A DNA stretch of 64,000 bases from Pyxicephalus adspersus. Its lineage: Eukaryota > Chordata > Amphibia > Anura > Pyxicephalidae. Shown here piece by piece: positions 22,641 to 34,999 of this stretch. The position numbers and the translations under genes were made by a program. The notes under the pieces are model-generated. The model ran no database searches. It saw only the letters and a program-made list of their open reading frames with translations, and had not been told where the DNA came from. The DNA is taken from contig NC_092866.1 in NCBI RefSeq assembly GCF_032062135.1, positions 28,151,490 through 28,215,489 on the forward strand, given 5' to 3'. The first letter of the stretch is position 1, and each line of letters starts with the position of its first letter.

Positions 22641-24778
22641 ATAGAACTTGCCCACTCTCGGGAAGCAAGATTGAACTGACTGACAGCGCACTATTGAGAT
22701 GCCTATATGCAAATGCTGGGCGACTCAATGATCCACAGCCAGGGCTGTGGATGAAATAGGGGAGAAAGAGCTGGGCAGCACACAGGAAGAGGGAACACGG
22801 TGTGTATTACCCAAGGGGGTGGCGGCTGGTCCCTATTGCCCCCTTATTTTCCTTGTACTTGATACGCCCCCCCTACACATCTTCAGCGTGACCGCTGGGA
22901 ACCTAGGCATTAGATGGTCTCATAGTTCCCTCCACACCAACGGAATTGCAAATGGCATTTCTGCATTTTGCAGATTTAGCCATTCACGCAGTCCTTTGGA
23001 ACAACTGGTACAGATGATATATGGAGCAGCTGAAGTACAATGGCTTGTTGACTTGTGATATCATTGTGAAAAAGAATATAGTTACAAATCTGTATCTTCA
23101 GACTAAGAATCACATTCACAAGAACATAAAAAATATATACACCAAAGCCCAACTCAGAGACTCAAACTTCTCAAAAATCTACCAATCCACAAAAATATAA
23201 ATCACTCAATAGAAAGTTTTGGCAGAAAAAGTGGTCGATCAAGTTTGCTTTTTTTATTTTTACATATTTATATCCCTTTAGTTATACATGTTTAAATTCA
23301 CTTAGGTATTGTAAACATGCTTAAAACACATTAAGATATTTACTCAGAAACAAAAATAAAAAAAAGGGGAGACTTGATTGACCTTGTGCTACAGAGTGGC
23401 CTATCATATAAAAATACATTGATTTCAGTGTGATGTAAATAAGATGAGTATAAACAATCGTTACATTTTTTATTAGCAAGAGACAAATCATTCAAGTAAG
23501 AAAAGATAGAAGTATAAGCACATGAAAGCAAATTAATGACAGGTTTTGTGGTGTTTTAGCAAGAACACAATGGAGAAATTTAGACGGCCGAATAGCTGTC
23601 GAATCGAATAGTGAGCTATTCGACCAACACTACTCTTTAATCTATACACTCCCCTCAAGGCAAATCACATTCTTCATGATAAAATGAATATTGCCACCAT
23701 CAAAGTGTAATCAATTGATGCTTTTGTCAGGAAATAAACACATATTTGTATATTCTTGTATCTTCCTATATTTAACCAGAACGTTGTTCTTTCTGTCTTT
23801 TTGGCCTTTTAGTAGCTATCTTTTTTTTTGTAATAAAGTTCTAATTAATCTAATTAATCTAATTCTAATGCTTATCTTTTAGGGGACTACCACAGAGATA
23901 CATCCCCTAGCAAGCGCTCTCCTCCACAATATAGACTGGCCCCAGATATGGTCTAATATTCTCTGCTAACTAATATTTGCGTTGATTTCTGCTAAAACTA
24001 CCACGTGTTTATTGAGGATTGAGGAGGAGCAAAAAGTAATTTTTTCTCTTTTGTGGTGAAATTGTTGACTAGAACCTAGAGACTAAATATATTTACTTTT
24101 GATGGCAATATCCACCAACAGACCCATGGCATCACTATGAGAACGAAATGTGCGCTGTCGTACACCAATCTATATCATAGACCAGTGGGAAAAGGATCTC
24201 TTCAAAAACATAAATATATCCAGGCACCTCAAACACATCTGTTACTGGAAACACTAAACTATATTTTATTTCTATGGACAGTTTTCTACACTTATTAGGG
24301 GAATTCTTTGGCCTCTTACAACACAATGAATTTAGCTTTATAATTCTCTATGGAGTCGAGCACAAATGAGATCCCTTTTTTGGATTTATGAATCAGGATT
24401 AAATTAAGACTACTACAAATTTTTTTTTCCTTTCTACTCCCTTCCCCCTTGGGTTGCAAGACCATACTCAATCAACTCCACTAGATATGTACGTTATATT
24501 TCCTTCTCTTTTTATAAATATGAAAACTTTGTGATCATATGTATTGTTTCACTTTACTATTGGATAATATTGGATATCGTTATCAAATACGAACTAAAAA
24601 TAATGGTTTTAGGTACTAATTATTTATCATTCCCCTTCCTTTGCCAGTCTAGAATTCAAACAGTTACCATACTGCAATAATTCCAGATAATGGTATTAAT
24701 GGTATTTCATCTCAAAAAGTAAGTCCCTTATGTTCATCTTACCCACTTTGATTTATTACATGATATGCACACTTTGTC

Positions 24779-25490
24779 TTTTTTATTTTTTTTTTTTAAT
24801 TGTAATTTTTTTTAAAGATAAAACAAAATACCACAAACAAGGAACGGATACCATTGGGGATAAAGGTAACATAGAAATAGCTGAAGGGGGGATCACTTGG
24901 TAGTTGCAATAAACAGATTGATCATAGATGATAGTAACAAATAGAAACAGTGCAACAACAAAGCTAATTGTATTTGTATAAAAGAAAAAAACATGAGTTA
25001 TCAATACCATGCTGAAATATTGGTAGTTTCAATAGCCATAACCATAAACAGTCATGAATAGAATGTGACAGTTTGGGAGATGGAGGGAAAGAGGGGATAA
25101 AGCCAGAGCAAACAAGGTTTCCAGGTACAAAATTTTAGATCGACACATGTGAGAAATAGGTATCCCAGTCTTCCAACATTTTCCTAAATTTTTCCAATTT
25201 AGTGTTTAACAAAGCAGTGAGGTATTCCATTAGGCAAACATCTTGAATGTGTTTTGCAGATCTCCTATAGAGGGAGGGTGGATTTCCAATTTGTAGCAAT
25301 TATTGTTCTGCTGCAACTAAAATATGAAAGATCAATTTGTGTGTGTATTCATGCAGGCCAGTAAGGGGAAGGATGAGAAAGTAGATCGAGGGTTAGTTGG
25401 GGATAAGTAACCTCTTGAATTAGTCGAATAACCTTATCCCAGTAACCCTGGGATTAGGGGGAAAACCAGAAAATGTTTTTGCTATTTTAA
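24779..25490 (-). mobile_element. 5'-truncated L1-like LINE, 3' end
   Basis: On the minus strand, frames with interruptions give WDKVIRLIQEVTYPQL and HEYTHKLIFHILVAAE. LIFHILVAA is characteristic of the C-terminus of frog L1/Tx1-type ORF2 proteins. A 3' UTR and an A-rich tail follow (seen as the T-rich tract 24,779-24,820). It is truncated, frameshifted and inactive. Confidence 0.65.
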
Positions 25491-26099
25491 ATTGACACCA
25501 CCCACCTTATGTGACTCTATCGTCCCTTAAGGGGCCAATTCGATGTATTGCTCTTATCATTAGCAAATGTATCACTTACTTATGTAAATGATCCCTTCAT
25601 CATGCCTACCTGTACCCTGCGTAAAGATACATATGTATCATCAGACTACTTATGATTGATCTATTATTGTATATGATGTATTACTGCATATTGATATTCA
25701 TATATTGATGTTTACTTTATGTAATGTGCATTTGTTTTACTTTGTATTCTCTGTCATTCTATACTGCTTTGCAACTAGTAAGCGTTTCTAAAGAACCCCC
25801 CTGAGGAAGCAACATGGCGAAATGCGTTGGAGTAAAGAGACCAAGGAACTTTTGAATGTCCTAGGTAACTTACCTACTTTTTGAACCTTATAAGATCAGC
25901 TATATATAAGAATAGGTGTAAATGTATAGCTTTATATCCCGTAGAACCCCATACATACCAACGTGATTGGGATATTCGTAAATACTTACCTTGTATCTTA
26001 TACCTTATCTTGGTTGAACCTATTGATGTAAATTAATAATCAATACAAATAGTCAAAGAAAAAAACTCTCTGTTTGCCTCTTCTTTCTCTCTATACATA

Positions 26100-26160
26100 G
26101 TGGGCAAATGTTTTTAATCCTTGACCAGATCCATTCCAGGTTTGTTGGATCACCCAGTTT
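26100..26160. repeat. Fragment of the 1,456-1,679 foldback family
   Basis: GGCAAATGTTTTTAATC, then CCAGGTTTGTTGGATCACCC, matches the right arm of the element at 1,456-1,679. Confidence 0.6.
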
Positions 26161-26837
26161 TTTTTAGTTTGTGGTAATTTTTTCCTCTTTTTTTTTTTTT
26201 TTACTAGGAAGCGTGTTCTATACAAATTAATGAACAAGGCTGACTAAGCTGTATATTTTATCAGAGAAATAGAGCCGATCTTGTGGACAAAAAAAAAATG
26301 GTTGGTCGATCACTTAAGCATCAAATTTATGCTGTTGCAGCAGTTCCAACAGTGGACGAATGTTTGCTTCAGTGGGTGATTGCACATAAAAGTGTACTAT
26401 ATATTTACATGGATCTTGGAGCTTTAGTGAGTGTCTAGCTAACTGTTTGGTTGAGGTGTTGCAACAGCGACAGGCAAACAGTCTGTGCCAGAGTCTTTTT
26501 TAGGTCGTGTACAATATTTCCAGGCCCATACTGCCAGAGCAGGCACAGGTAGTAGTAGACTGGGTTGCCCGGTCCACCTTCCAATATTCATCAACTGTGA
26601 AAAATAATCAGCAGAAAGCAGACAGCGTTTTGCAGGACAGACAAGCTCTATTTACTATGTCCAACTATTGATCTTTAATGAGCTACACAAGATACTTCAG
26701 ATTGTGAATCACCCCTATTATTTAAAAACATGTAATATATATACATATATAATATATATGTGTGTACAAAATATGTAAATATCTGTGGCAACAAAAGTAG
26801 GTTATTTTGTGCCAAAGAATTAGTTGCTGATGAACTG

Positions 26838-26862
<25 letters not shown>
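26838..26862 (+). repeat. TA microsatellite
   Basis: TA run of about 25 bases, continued by AAATAAATATAT. Confidence 0.9.
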
Positions 26863-26870
<8 letters not shown>

Positions 26871-27799
26871 TATCCAGTGCAGTGAATCTCATGGCCAGAA
26901 CAACATTACAGAGAGAAAACACAAACACACATAAATAGGTGGAGTCCACCATCAGGTAAGGGAACAATAGCAAGTGCATAAGGAAAGCCTTGAACCAGAA
27001 TTACCACATTCTACAGTTCCTGCCTATGTTAAAATGGTGTTTAAAATATGATGCAGAAGATGACAGGGACAGACTTTAGGTGTTACCTCCAAGATATGGG
27101 AAAAGCAGCTCTACTTTTCAGGTTTTAAAGTGAGACCAGAGTAGACCAAAGGGTAAAAGGCTATATTTATAAATGGTGCCAGTGGACTAATGCAGCAGAC
27201 CTACACTCAAGAGAGAACAATATATTATAGTAGTAAGACAACCATTAAATATGTGTTATATTGTTTACACTTACAGCTGCAGTATAAATATGCACTATTT
27301 TCATGTTAAAAATGTAATATAAAAGAATTATATGTCCAGCTTATCTAATAGGACCCATGTATTCCTACAGAATGTCTACAGTGAAAGAGGAATTTAAAAA
27401 TTCCGCTTATCCCTACCAGGTTAGGTGGTTGACATAGAGTATGTGTTTTTAGTTGTTGCTTGGGGTTTGGCTTCAAGTTAAAGGTTGAGCACGTTCTCAA
27501 ACACACTTCACAAATGCAGGTTTACTTTCTAGAGCAACATCCCAAAAATTGATGATGTACCGTACTAACTCTGTAAAGTGTTATTACTACATGGCCCAAC
27601 CTACCAGGCACTAGTGCAGTGATCATATTCTTTGACACTCTAAGCCTACCTTGCAATCTGGTGAGTGATATAGGTGATAGCGTATGACCATTTTTACATG
27701 TAGTGCCTGGTATGGATAATTTCCGTACAATAACAAAAGCAGCATTACCTGGCCACAGCATAACATTCAAACATCTAAAAAAAAGTGTTTATTTCACTA

Positions 27800-27895
27800 C
27801 AGGTAGTCCTCACTTATGAATTTACCTGTTTGCCAAGTTACCAAATTGCGGGAACGGAACCTGCTTGTTAAACGAGGAGCATCTGTACTACGTTT
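27800..27895. repeat. Short pogo-like MITE remnant
   Basis: Starts CAGGTAGTCCTCACTTATGA, a typical pogo/Tigger-derived terminus, and ends near GAGGAGCATCTGTA. It is about 95 bp. Confidence 0.4.
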
Positions 27896-28680
27896 TCTTA
27901 CAGGGCCCCTGTTGGTTGATGAGGTTCCAGGGCCTTCATGTAGATGCACATTTTGCACCTCCCTATGTCTGCCCCTGAAACCATCTAATTATTAGATACC
28001 CAGCTACCATACCTGGGGCAGGTTCAGACATGGCTCCTGGCAGCAAGCACCTTGCCAGTTGGTTCTTGACAGTGGGCAGCAGTGAGAACAGCACTGCCCA
28101 CTGCCAGCCTGTTTATTTACTATTGAACTGCTGCTGGCAGATGCTACAAATAGCGAATCCCCCGAAGCAGCAGTTTGTGACGTGAAGAAGTAGTAACCGC
28201 ACCATACTCTCACCATTAGTCTGAATATAGCCAAAAAATTCATGTTCATCAGTCATATACATAAAACATACTGAACTTCCTCCACAGGCCCGGTTTTGTA
28301 ATTACTGCAGTACAAACACAGAGACTTTGCATTGCATGATCATACAGAATATTGTATGTGTGTGTAGTATTTCAGAGCTTCAATTACCAATTAGAAAAGT
28401 AATCAGATTGGTTGGTCAATCGCAAAATTGGCAGAGGATCTGCTTGTGTCTTCCAGCCATAAGTTCCTATATATGTCTTCATGATCAGGGTTCCTCCAGA
28501 GGTTGCTAGGGGTTTCTTGAGCAATGAGCGATTGGTGATTCTCGGATTAGTAAAGTGATCTCAGTAATCATTTTGGCAAGAGTGACTTTCTTTCTACTGA
28601 TCACCATACTACCATACTGTGAGCTGTGGATATAGTAATTATAGAAGGGGTTCCCTGAAGGTCTAAAGGTTATTTTAAGG

Positions 28681-29155
28681 GTTCCTTCATGTTATACTCA
28701 ACATTTTTACTTTACATAGAAGGGTATAAGGTGCAGAAGCGATCAAGACTTAATAGGAGCGCGGAGCCTCCCAGGATACCGACATCCCGCATCCCGGGAG
28801 GCTCTGGGTGCTCCTTCTGTGCATGCCCAAGTTTTTGAGCATGTGTAGAGAGGGCATTTTCCTCATAGGTGAAGGAGATGCCGATCTCACGCATGCGCAG
28901 TGAGATGGGCTCTGTTGTTTTTCTCCCCTTCACAGCGGCCATGTCACCTAATCTCACACCTGGTGACAAAGAAAGAAGACTGAAGAAGAAGTTGGAAGTG
29001 AAGATCAAAGATGGCAGCACCCGACACTTCCTCTGCACCCGAAGAGGAATTCCAGGACAAGGTGGGACCGGATCGCAGGAAATACCAGCGCCATCAAGGG
29101 ACCTGCAGGATTAAAGGTGTGAGTTTTTTGTTTTTAGTTTACTTCCAGTTTAAAA
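28681..29155 (+). repeat. SINE-like interspersed repeat, near full-length copy
   Basis: Contains GGGAGGCTCTGGGTGCTCCT, CATGCGCAGTGAGATGGG, CACCCGACACTTCCTCTGC and the end CTGCAGGATTAAAGGTGTG, each shared with the copy at 37.0 kb and the reverse copy at 12.5 kb. It lies about 0.8 kb upstream of the RELA start codon. Confidence 0.65.
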
Positions 29156-29649
29156 AGCTTGATAAAGGTTGACCTAGAACCAGGACAGCTGATTTCCCAT
29201 GACTCAGCATTACATTAGGGGATTTTCTTAGCAGAGGCAGAAAAAAAAGCAGTAAACAGGTGAATTACATTTGTCCTTTGCTATATTCGTTTTTCACCTC
29301 AGAACTTTGGAAGATATGCTGGGGACACACATACGTAACAGGAACATGGTGTTGTCTCCTTAAAACAGGAAGTGCCCAAACAAAAGCCTTTATGGTAGGA
29401 TCAATACTTAATACTACAATAAAAGCTGGTGCTGAAAATGACTTTGTATCTATAAAGCAGCACTAAACCAAAGTTAAAAGTTAGAACCTGCATTATATTT
29501 TAACATTGGCTGTCACACCGTATTAGTCATCACTTTAAAATGGCTGCGACAACACTTCAACATGCAGGGAACGAATTAACTACAGCAAACAAACTTTTTT
29601 TTGCGTTTCTGATGACATCTGGTAATTTTCATCCTATCCCTAACGGGCT

Positions 29650-29975
29650 CTCCAGCCGCTCATGAACTGCTTTGAGCGGCATTAGGATACAATGCTTGTC
29701 AGCTATTGGGTGAGGAAGTGTGAGCAGAGAATGCGCATGCGTATTAGTCAGGGCGTTCCTCTGTATACGTCATTTGGGTATTTCCGCAGCGTTGTAAGGG
29801 ATAGTCTATCAATGTTTGGAAGGGGGCGTGGGCACAGGGAAGTAAGATTGTATTTTACAAAACTAAATAGCGAACGGAGAGTGACAATAAGAAGTAATTA
29901 TTGAGAGGAATATCGTTCGCTGCGGTGGCCACTGGACAGTTTCGTCACGGACAGTGACTGACACCTGGAGTAAAA
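29650..29975 (+). promoter_or_regulatory. RELA promoter and 5' UTR region (predicted)
   Basis: CpG dinucleotides are more frequent here than in the surrounding AT-rich DNA, and the RELA start codon follows directly. Visible candidate sites are a reverse CCAAT box (ATTGG, 29,705-29,709), an ETS-like GAGGAAGTG (29,712-29,720), an almost perfect NRF1 palindrome TGCGCATGCGTA (29,732-29,743), an AP-1-like TTAGTCA just after it, and a near-kappaB decamer GGGTATTTCC (29,776-29,785; position 4 is T rather than purine). There is no clear TATA box. The transcription start is not determinable from sequence alone. The site calls are inference from consensus motifs. Confidence 0.5.
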
Positions 29976-29982
29976 ATGGACG
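29976..29982 (+). CDS. rela: RELA coding exon 1 (Met-Asp-)
   Basis: The start codon ATG GAC G is followed at once by a consensus donor (G|GTAAGG). It gives Met-Asp and the first base of codon 3, as in vertebrate RELA, whose first coding exon is also only a few bases long. The context AAAATGG has A at -3 and G at +4, a good initiation context. It is too short to find by open-frame length and was located from exon 2 and the promoter. Confidence 0.75.
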
Positions 29983-30237
29983 GTAAGGAAAGTGTGGGAA
30001 GCCGGGGGCAGAACAAGGGGTTATATGGAGTTATAAAGTGCGTGCAGAAGGGTTACACATGAGAATAATTCTATTTGTTAGCTATACAGTTATACTATAC
30101 AACTTCCCCTCTATTTACTAAGAAACATACTAAGTATGTGCTTTGTCAGGACATTGTGTGTACACATTGATAGGGCCTGTCCTGGGTTGTACAAGGCTCA
30201 GCCTCTCCTATCTCTGATAATGGCATGACAGGGAGCA

Positions 30238-30600
30238 TGGAGAGAGAGAGGTCCCCTGTACACCCTGAAAATTACAGGTCATTGTGACATACAGTTCAGG
30301 AGATATGGAGGTTTGTACACAGAGCTGTGAGGATGAATGACATGCAGACTTTATACACACTGGATACATTTCACAGGCAGTAATCCGAGCTCGTGGTATG
30401 ATGGTAGATGGGGGCGGGGCTGCCTGTGTCTCCTTCACATGAAGGCTGAACTGTGTGTGCTCACCTCTTATCGGCAGCAATCCTTTGAATGGATGACACA
30501 GAGCACAGAGCAGCCTCACTGAGATCTGTGCATCCGAGGATGAGAGCTGCCGAGAGCTGGGCGGGGTATTTAAATCAGCCGGGCGGAGCAACCGGCTAAA
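30238..30600 (+). repeat. Interspersed repeat (CCCTGTGTACCCTGAAAAT family), copy 2
   Basis: GGTCCCCTGTACACCCTGAA then ACAGTTCAGGAGATATGGAG, as in the copies at 22.5 and 41.0 kb. The right part is CpG- and GC-box-rich with TATTTAAA at 30,567-30,574. Whether that part belongs to the repeat is not clear. Confidence 0.5.
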
Positions 30601-30618
30601 AACCTCTGGGGAGAACTA

Positions 30619-30647
30619 TGTATATGTGTGTGTGTGTGTGTATATAT
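30619..30647 (+). repeat. TG/TA microsatellite in RELA intron 1
   Basis: TATGTGTGTGTGTGTGTGTA followed by TATAT. Confidence 0.85.
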
Positions 30648-32579
30648 TGTCCCCTGATACATAGAATCCTCAACATGTCTTCCAAACAAAGTGCACCTGT
30701 ACAAGAAAGTTTGAACTATGTGATATGATGAATTCTCTCATTCTTTATATAAGCCATCACTTTAGGTACAAATGGTTATGAGAAGTAGCAGATGCATTGG
30801 TCACATCTCTGTCCAAGTCCAAAAAAGTGATCAGCTGCTTGTTGGCAGACAGCACAAATCAGGATCACAGATTGGACATTATGAAGGATTCCCTTTTCAT
30901 ATTTTCCATGAGTGTCCTGGTTACATCAGGAGGGGCTGCTAGAATCCTTCCAATGTATGTGTAGTAAAGGTAGGCCCAATACAATACAGTCCACCTGTAT
31001 TGCTTTAGCACCTGCACCCCCCAAGCCTTTTTCACACAAGAAACCCTGATAGCGAATAGTAAAGAGGAACAAGATATGGGAGATGACCTTATTGGCGATC
31101 ATTTGTATTGTCTATTTATGAGACTTTTTTTTTGTTTTTTTCAAAGCATCAAGTGTGCTTTGCAAATTTTTTTCATATATAAGGTTTCTTTACCATTTTA
31201 ACTTAGAGGAACCCCTTTAAATATCGTTCATGTCTTCAGGGAACCCCTGCTATAATTACTATATCATAATGACATATACGCATGGTGGTCATTGGACCGC
31301 TGAGCAGTGGGAGGAACTGTCACCTTTACATATAGCCAAAGATTGTTGGTGTCACTTAAACTGACCTGAAAGTCAGAAACTGCCTCTAGCAACCTATCGA
31401 GAAACCCTATGGTTCCATGGAACACTGGTCTAGCGGCTGTAACAGATACTGTTGGGATTCCGTAATGACTGTTAGCTGGTTTTGTAGGTGTAGTAGGTGA
31501 TAAAGTTTAACTGTTTAGTTTTTTGGGAACCTTACTAAAGTTTGGGATGGTAGTGTTTGAATAAACATGGTTTGGAAATCCTGGTTTAATGGAAATAAGA
31601 AACAGATTCTCACACAAGATTTTTTTTAAACAATTTTCGTACGTTGTGGTTTTCCCAAACCAAACTGATCAAATATTCCTTCAAGGGAACTTCACCTACA
31701 CCACGTCTTAATTGGCTGCTGGAACCCTGAGCGGGATATTTCATATATGAGGTACATGTCAACAACCCCATCTCTTACAATTCTGTGCTTAGTGATCACA
31801 GGCATTGGAGTAGTAAGTGTTCTATTCCCATGTAATTTTGACTTCTGGAAAATCATTTACTGCAATGGGTTTGTTTTACAGAGGAGCTCTGTATGAGTAT
31901 AGGGAGTGAAGTAAAGGTATGTACCATTTTGTCATACTTTTGTATGAATAAAAGTTGATGTATATCTTACCTTAACACTAGACTAGAGGGTCATGTGACC
32001 ACAGCTTTGGTTTGTGTTAAAAAATAAAATAAAAGCATTTAGATATTAGATCATTCTTTCAATCAACAACAGGTTTCCCTCAACTAATGACAGGTGGACT
32101 TAAGATCGCTCCCTACATCTGAGTGTGTTCCAGACCCTTTGTCACTCGTGAAGGAAAATAGATGTGAACTCTTGTTCAGTTTGGTTCAGTTGCATCCTGG
32201 TTGTTCCCAGGTTCAGGAATTTTTTGGTGGAAACATTGCATCCTCTGGCTTTAGGGAACCTGTATGCTAGATTTAGGCCTTTCCTTGCTCTCCTCTTTCC
32301 TTTTTGCAAAGTCAAGTTGGAGGGCTTTTTGGTGGGCCTGTTTGCCCTCTATTGACTCTAGAAAAAGGATGAACCTGCCTGCATAAGCGTCTCATCACCT
32401 GGATTCTAACATTGGATCTGGAAAGTTGGGAGCATATTTAAGTCATACATGCTACTGTACAGTTATATTACATGCTTCACTCCTTTTCTATTTTTTTCTT
32501 TACCAGACTTTTGGTTTTTTTTTTTATTTAAATAATAATGTATAAAATTTTGGAATAATTTCGGCGAGGTATACCTAAG

Positions 32580-32742
32580 CAGGGTTCTCCCCAGGCCCTT
32601 TTAGCGGGGCGCACCACCCGGCACTTTTTAGCACCCGGCCGTTTTTGGGTGGTTACTGAACCGTTTGGTCACAATACAGGTGCTGCCACCTGCCTACAAT
32701 TTCTTCCCGCCCGGCTTAAAAAAACTTCTGGGTTGAGCACTG
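32580..32742. mobile_element. Small MITE with 5-bp flanking duplication
   Basis: The ends CAGGGTTCTCCCCAG and (reverse of the right end) CAGTGCTCAACCCAG are inverted repeats. CTAAG is repeated at 32,575-32,579 and 32,743-32,747. A related, more decayed copy starts near 38,980 (CAGTGTTTTCCCCAGGCCC). Confidence 0.65.
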
Positions 32743-34654
32743 CTAAGATTTATAGGCCTACAATGTAAAGCAAATTTCCATGCAAAAAATGTAATGCTTT
32801 TTGCGTAAAAATACGGACAGAATTAGAACGCCAGAGTTGCGTTTAGTGCTACAAGTTGTTTAGCTGTGCTTAAAAGTCGTTTTCTTTCCATACCTTTATT
32901 CCAGTACAGAATTTCTTTCATGTACTGTCCTTCAGTTGTGAATAAAGTAATTCTCTATTCCTTTAAAAAAAAAATACAGCTTCTTGATTGATTTTTTTTT
33001 TTTTTTTCTGGGCAAGTAATATAGATTTTTCCGACCTTGTTTTCTTTTTTATGCTTGTTGTCTTCCAGTCTGCTTTCCTAGAAGTGACTGGAGAAAATGG
33101 TAGTTTCCAGCAATTTTATAGAGAATCAACAATTTTTTCTTTAAATACCTCTTGGGAAAAAAACCTGTTGTAGCCTAAGTTCTTCTGAACCTGGAATTCA
33201 GTGTGAGTTGGAGATCTGTTTGTTGCAGATGTTTCCATCGCCTTAAAAATTATGTTTACACTTTTTTTTGTTAAGTGACTCTCTTGCTGAGGATTGATAA
33301 GAAGTTGGAAAATGTTTAACATCTCTCCCAATTACTTATTTAAAGCATTATTTCTATTATTTTCTTCCAAATACACAAAGTAATGTATATTGAACTAAAT
33401 AATCTTTTGTGCTGGGTGTGGGCACTTTAATCCTTAGTTTTGAGACCTAAAATCTTGCAGGTGCTGTCCAATGAATAAAAAGCTCAAATTGACACCAAAT
33501 ATATTGCATATAATTTCAGCAGCTAGCAGGTAATCTGCAGTTTATTTCCTAATTCAGTTTTTCAGTGAGTTGGGAATAACAAAGGCCCTGCAGTGGCCCT
33601 CAAAGTGTCTTTCAAGGCAAGAATTTCATTGTTTTCCTTGGCAAGGTAGGTGGCAGAGATGAATTGCTAGGTGGACTGATAAAAAATACTAGAAGTAATT
33701 TTGGCCATTCGGTTGCTGAAATTCCATACTTCGCCACAGTGAACCACCCCTCCATTCAAACTTTTAGGATCATAGATGTGTGGTACAGCAGCAGTGGTAA
33801 TTTCTAGTTTACATCAGCTGTAATGCCACAGAGGCTTTAAAAGCTCTTGGTGTTAATACATACCCTACATTGAACTTGTGGCAATTGCTGATAAGCAGTA
33901 TGTATATAATTCTTAACTTGTGTGCTGTGGTGCATTGCTACTTGGGAGCTTCTTTAGCTACCAGATGCTGCACTTTGATTATATCAAAGCAAATTTTCCC
34001 ACTGGCTTACTTTAAAAAGGAGCTTCAGTCTAGATGATCATCTATATTTTCACTGTAACGAAAAAGCTTTTAAAACCTCTGAGATTTTTTATTTTCTTCT
34101 TTGGTTTCCTGACTAAGTGGTGGTATTCAATCAGCTCTCTGACAGCCTGACAGATTTCATGTCTGCTGCTCAATCTGTGTGTTGTGATGAGTGAGAATGT
34201 AAGCCAACGTATTATTTTAGAGAGTAATTGTTTAGCATCTGCAGCATGCTACAGTTTACTGAAAATCTGAGTTCTAGGTATATTCTATAATTCAGCAAAC
34301 ACCAGGCATACACAAGACTAGCAGATGACTCAAAAAGGGAATCGTGTAGGGATCCCTTTCTGAGTCATGGGGCAACTTCTCTGGAAAAATATGGCAGGGT
34401 TCTAAATTGACTGTGATTTTATGGTGCTATTTTATCTGCAAACATTGTTGGATTGGGTTTATCTAATTGGATCCTAGAAAGCCATATTTGTACAGCCTTT
34501 AGACATTTTGTTTACAGTAGTTTTAGTGCAGTGTAAGTGTATTTAATGGTGTGAGACCAGGTGGTTGGCTGTACTGTACATTTACTAAATGTATTTTTGT
34601 GAGAAAAAATAAATGTCTATTTAGTTTTATGTATTTTTTTTGTATTCATTGCAG

Positions 34655-34696
34655 ATCTACTACATACTTTCATGACAAAAGACTGGCTTGTTTCAA
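34655..34696 (+). CDS. rela: RELA coding exon 2 (N-terminal leader)
   Basis: A 42-nt exon with a strong polypyrimidine acceptor (TTCATTGCAG) and a perfect donor (GTAAGT). Joined to exon 1 it reads MDDLLHTFMTKDWLVS and leaves one base (A), phase 1. The length and place match the short second coding exon of RELA, which encodes the variable leader before the RHD. The leader itself is poorly conserved, so the call rests on splice sites, phase and position rather than on residue identity. Confidence 0.6.
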
Positions 34697-34999
34697 GTAA
34701 GTAGATATCAGCACTTGTAACTATTTATTTTGTTTATATTTTTGATAATGCATATCCAAATGTAAAAACAAAATGTAATATATTGCAGAATACCAGTCTT
34801 GGTATTCTGTCATGTGGTAGCTGCGTGTGTTTTCTCTTCACCTGCTGATTATCCCAGGAATTTATTAGCTATTTTTGCATGTATACATTTATTTGACAAA
34901 ACATATTAATGGTATGGGCATATTCTTTAAATCAGTCCTTGATTTAAAATACAGGGCACATATTAAAATAAAATATATACAGTTAGCTGAAAAAGGAAG

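Larger units (their letters stand above)
18216..29649. other. Region between the visible kizuna-like exons and the RELA promoter
   Basis: No exon with supporting splice sites and conserved residues was recognised. It contains a pogo-like MITE (19,848-20,378), TA microsatellites, SINE-like copies (about 21.24, 22.11 and 28.68 kb), an L1-like fragment (24.8-25.5 kb) and a hammerhead-like motif near 25,795. It probably includes the 5' exons or first intron of the kizuna-like gene, unseen here. Confidence 0.4.
29983..34654 (+). other. RELA intron 1
   Basis: About 4.7 kb between GTAAGG and a TTTTTTTGTATTCATTGCAG acceptor. It contains a copy of the CCCTGTACACCCTGAAAAT repeat (from 30,238), a GC-box and TATTTAAA cluster at 30,550-30,590, a TG microsatellite at about 30,620-30,647 and a small 163-bp MITE at 32,580-32,742. 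No other coding exon was recognised. Confidence 0.7.
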
